From: Betaproteobacteria bacterium
Lineage (GTDB): Bacteria; Pseudomonadota; Gammaproteobacteria; Burkholderiales; Casimicrobiaceae
Assembly (NCBI GenBank): GCA_005888955.1
Contig: VBCS01000158.1
Coordinates: forward strand, 1-6,407
Length of the DNA: 6,407 bases
Direction: 5' to 3'
Shown here: positions 5,059-6,407 of the stretch, in pieces
Numbering within the stretch: the stretch's first letter is position 1
How the letters are laid out: each line of letters opens with the position of its first letter
Translations under genes and position numbers: made by a program
Notes under the pieces: generated by a model
What the model saw: the letters and a program-made list of their open reading frames with translations, nothing else
What the model was told of the DNA's origin: nothing
Databases searched by the model: none

Positions 5059-5934
5059 TTATCCCCTCGGCGCGCCAACGCGCTCCTGCAGTGCGAGCCA
5101 CAGGCCGCTGACGACGATGATCGCCATGCCGAGCGCTGACCAGCCGTCGGGCAACTGGCCGAAGATGGCGAATCCGTACGAGGTCGCCCAGACCATCTGC
5201 AGGTAGGTGAGCGGCGTCAGCAACGACGCCGGTGCCAGCAGATGCGCGCTGATGACGAACCAGTGACCGAGGCCGGCGAAGAGCCCCAGCAGCAGGAACA
5301 AGGCCCCCTCGCGCCACGTCAGCACGCCCGCATCGATATGCCAGGGCAGGATCAGGGACAGACCGACCGTCCCCGCGAGCGCGCTGTAGAAAAGCGTCGT
5401 GTACACGCTCTCGTCGGCTAGCATTCGCGTCATCAGGAAATAGAGCGCGTTGCAAAGCGCCGCGACGACGAGCAGCAGCGTCGCGGGGTGAAAGATCGCC
5501 GACCCCGGCCGCACCAGGATGACGATGCCGATGAATCCGGTGATCGACGCGAGCCAGCGGGCGCGGTTGGGCCGCTCGCCGAGCAACGGCCCCGAGAGAA
5601 CGATGACAAAAATGGGTGCGAGAAACGTGATCGCCGAGCCCTCGGCCAAAGGCAGATAGCGCAGTCCGCCGAAGAAGCAGATCGTGGCGCCGAGAAGAAA
5701 CGCCGAACGCAGGAGTTGCAGAGCGGGATGGCGCGTGCGCCAGAACCCGGGTCCGCTGCGCTGCCAGGCAAAAGGCGTCACGACCAGCATCTGTCCGGCA
5801 TAACGCGCCCAGACGACGAGAAACAGCGCGTGGTCGCGCACCAGATATTTCGCCGTGGCATCGAGCGATGACAGGCACAGCCCCGCGAGCAGGAACAGGG
5901 GCAACGCGCGGCGGAGCGGATGGACGTCGGGCAT
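5059..5934 (-). CDS. EamA family (DMT superfamily) transporter
   Basis: The 291-residue protein has the two-repeat, about ten-helix layout of drug/metabolite transporters, inner-membrane exporters or exchangers for small metabolites. The first repeat contains the typical YLPLAEGSAITFLAPIFVI (93-111), then GPLLGERPNRARW and GFIGIVILVRPG (133-144). The second repeat has APASLLTPLTYLQMVWATSYG (234-254 region), then GFAIFGQLPDGWSALGMAII. The ATG at 5934 places the start just before the first hydrophobic segment; a GAGAG stretch a few bases upstream is a weak ribosome site. The open frame continues upstream to 6081, but that extension is arginine-rich, unlike the family, and overlaps the divergent bug gene. 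The substrate cannot be predicted. It converges on the ParA-like gene and diverges from the Bug-family gene. Confidence 0.9.
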   Translation of the reverse strand: MPDVHPLRRALPLFLLAGLCLSSLDATAKYLVRDHALFLVVWARYAGQMLVVTPFAWQRSGPGFWRTRHPALQLLRSAFLLGATICFFGGLRYLPLAEGSAITFLAPIFVIVLSGPLLGERPNRARWLASITGFIGIVILVRPGSAIFHPATLLLVVAALCNALYFLMTRMLADESVYTTLFYSALAGTVGLSLILPWHIDAGVLTWREGALFLLLGLFAGLGHWFVISAHLLAPASLLTPLTYLQMVWATSYGFAIFGQLPDGWSALGMAIIVVSGLWLALQERVGAPRG

Positions 5935-6067
5935 GAGCTCTCGCGCAACGGAGGGCGTGCAACAACTTGCAGTGTAACGGACCGCTCGCCGCCAAGGCCC
6001 GTATACTTGCCGGCGAGATGCCGATCTCGAGCGGCGGCATCGCCAACGGAATTCCACGGAGGACGGC
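5935..6067. promoter_or_regulatory. Divergent promoter region between the EamA transporter and Bug-family genes
   Basis: A plus-strand TATACT (6002-6007) resembles a -10 for the bug gene, with a leader of about 54 nt, and a minus-strand TACACT (5976-5971) may be a -10 for the transporter gene with a leader of about 30 nt. Neither has a clear -35 at standard spacing. TGCAA-N4-TTGCA (5958-5971) is a short inverted repeat overlapping the minus-strand -10 candidate and could be an operator, but it is short enough to be chance. Confidence 0.3.
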
Positions 6068-6407
6068 ATGAATGCTCGCACTTGTCTCTCGTTCGGCGTT
6101 GTTCTGCTGTCGCTTGTCGCGGTCCCGCTCGCGCCGGCTCAGGATCGCATCGACAAACCGGTGAGGATCGTCGTCGGCTTTGCCGCGGGCGGCACCGCGG
6201 ACGTGATGGCGCGCGTCGTCGCCGACAAGCTCAAGGACAGCGTCGGGCAGCCGGTCGTCGTCGACAATCGGCCCGGCGCGATCGGCCGCATCGCCGCGGA
6301 GACGGTGAGGAATGCGCCGCCGGACGGCGCGACCATCATGGTCATGCCGATCGGGCCGATGGCCGTGGTGCCGCACGTCTACAGCGACATCCCCTACGAT
6401 CCGGTGA
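6068..6407 (+). CDS. Bug family (TctC-like) tripartite tricarboxylate transporter substrate-binding protein, 3' end cut by the window
   Basis: Translation from 6068 gives 113 residues before the window ends, about a third of the usual 320 or so. A signal peptide (about residues 1-25, ending LAPAQ) leads into family hallmarks: KPVRIVVGFAAGGTADVMAR (30-49), GQPVVVDNRPGA (60-71) and the C-terminal IPYDPV (108-113). These are periplasmic binding proteins that capture carboxylates and related small molecules; many in Burkholderiales are orphans without their membrane partners, and none is visible here. The start has a strong ribosome site, GGAGGA, four bases upstream. One small departure from the common family pattern is AIGRIAAE where many members have a GGNIGAE-type sequence. 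The ligand is unknown. Confidence 0.92.
   Translation, partial: MNARTCLSFGVVLLSLVAVPLAPAQDRIDKPVRIVVGFAAGGTADVMARVVADKLKDSVGQPVVVDNRPGAIGRIAAETVRNAPPDGATIMVMPIGPMAVVPHVYSDIPYDPV

Noticed and set aside
4994..6376. A 460-codon minus-strand frame across the transporter and the bug gene
   Set aside because: It is out of frame with the EamA protein and antisense to a clear Bug-family gene; composition is that of a shadow.

Overview
This is a GC-rich window with the gene content of a betaproteobacterial, probably Burkholderiales-like, chromosome. The lineage call rests on a Bug-type (TctC-like) periplasmic binding protein, a TtcA of proteobacterial type, short intergenic spaces, and dispersed inverted-repeat elements between genes. 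It is an inference from gene families, not from a marker gene. There are seven complete or near-complete genes plus one gene cut by the right edge. No tRNA, rRNA, CRISPR array, intact transposase, phage gene or recognisable defence system is visible.

Layout. On the minus strand from the left come a GtrA-like membrane protein (75-560), an exported histidine-phosphatase-like protein (610 to about 1338 or 1422), a 284-bp gene-free element bounded by inverted repeats (1258-1541), ttcA (1537-2430) and an HdeD-like membrane protein (2427-2996). The HdeD gene is upstream of ttcA and overlaps it by GTGA, so the two form a coupled operon. A 148-bp divergent spacer follows. On the plus strand are an M14 carboxypeptidase of the bacterial cytosolic-carboxypeptidase (PaCCP-like) type (3145-4272), a 67-bp double-hairpin repeat (4268-4334) and an orphan ParA/MinD-type ATPase (4363-5007). 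The ParA gene converges on an EamA/DMT transporter on the minus strand (5059-5934), with two hairpins between them. A second divergent spacer leads to the Bug-family gene (6068 onward), which runs off the window.

How the genes fit together. Most look like ordinary chromosomal housekeeping or accessory genes rather than one pathway. hdeD-like and ttcA share a transcript by overlap but have no obvious shared function. The divergent eamA/bug pair may share regulation, but nothing in the sequence proves it. I see no convincing new multi-gene system.

The most interesting material is in the two intergenic repeats. The 284-bp element appears to have replaced the native start region of the phosphatase gene, and its other end holds the ttcA stop codon. 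The 67-bp element holds the carboxypeptidase stop codon in one end and a possible -10 box for the ParA gene at the other. Its two arms show covarying base pairs, indicating that each arm is kept as its own hairpin.
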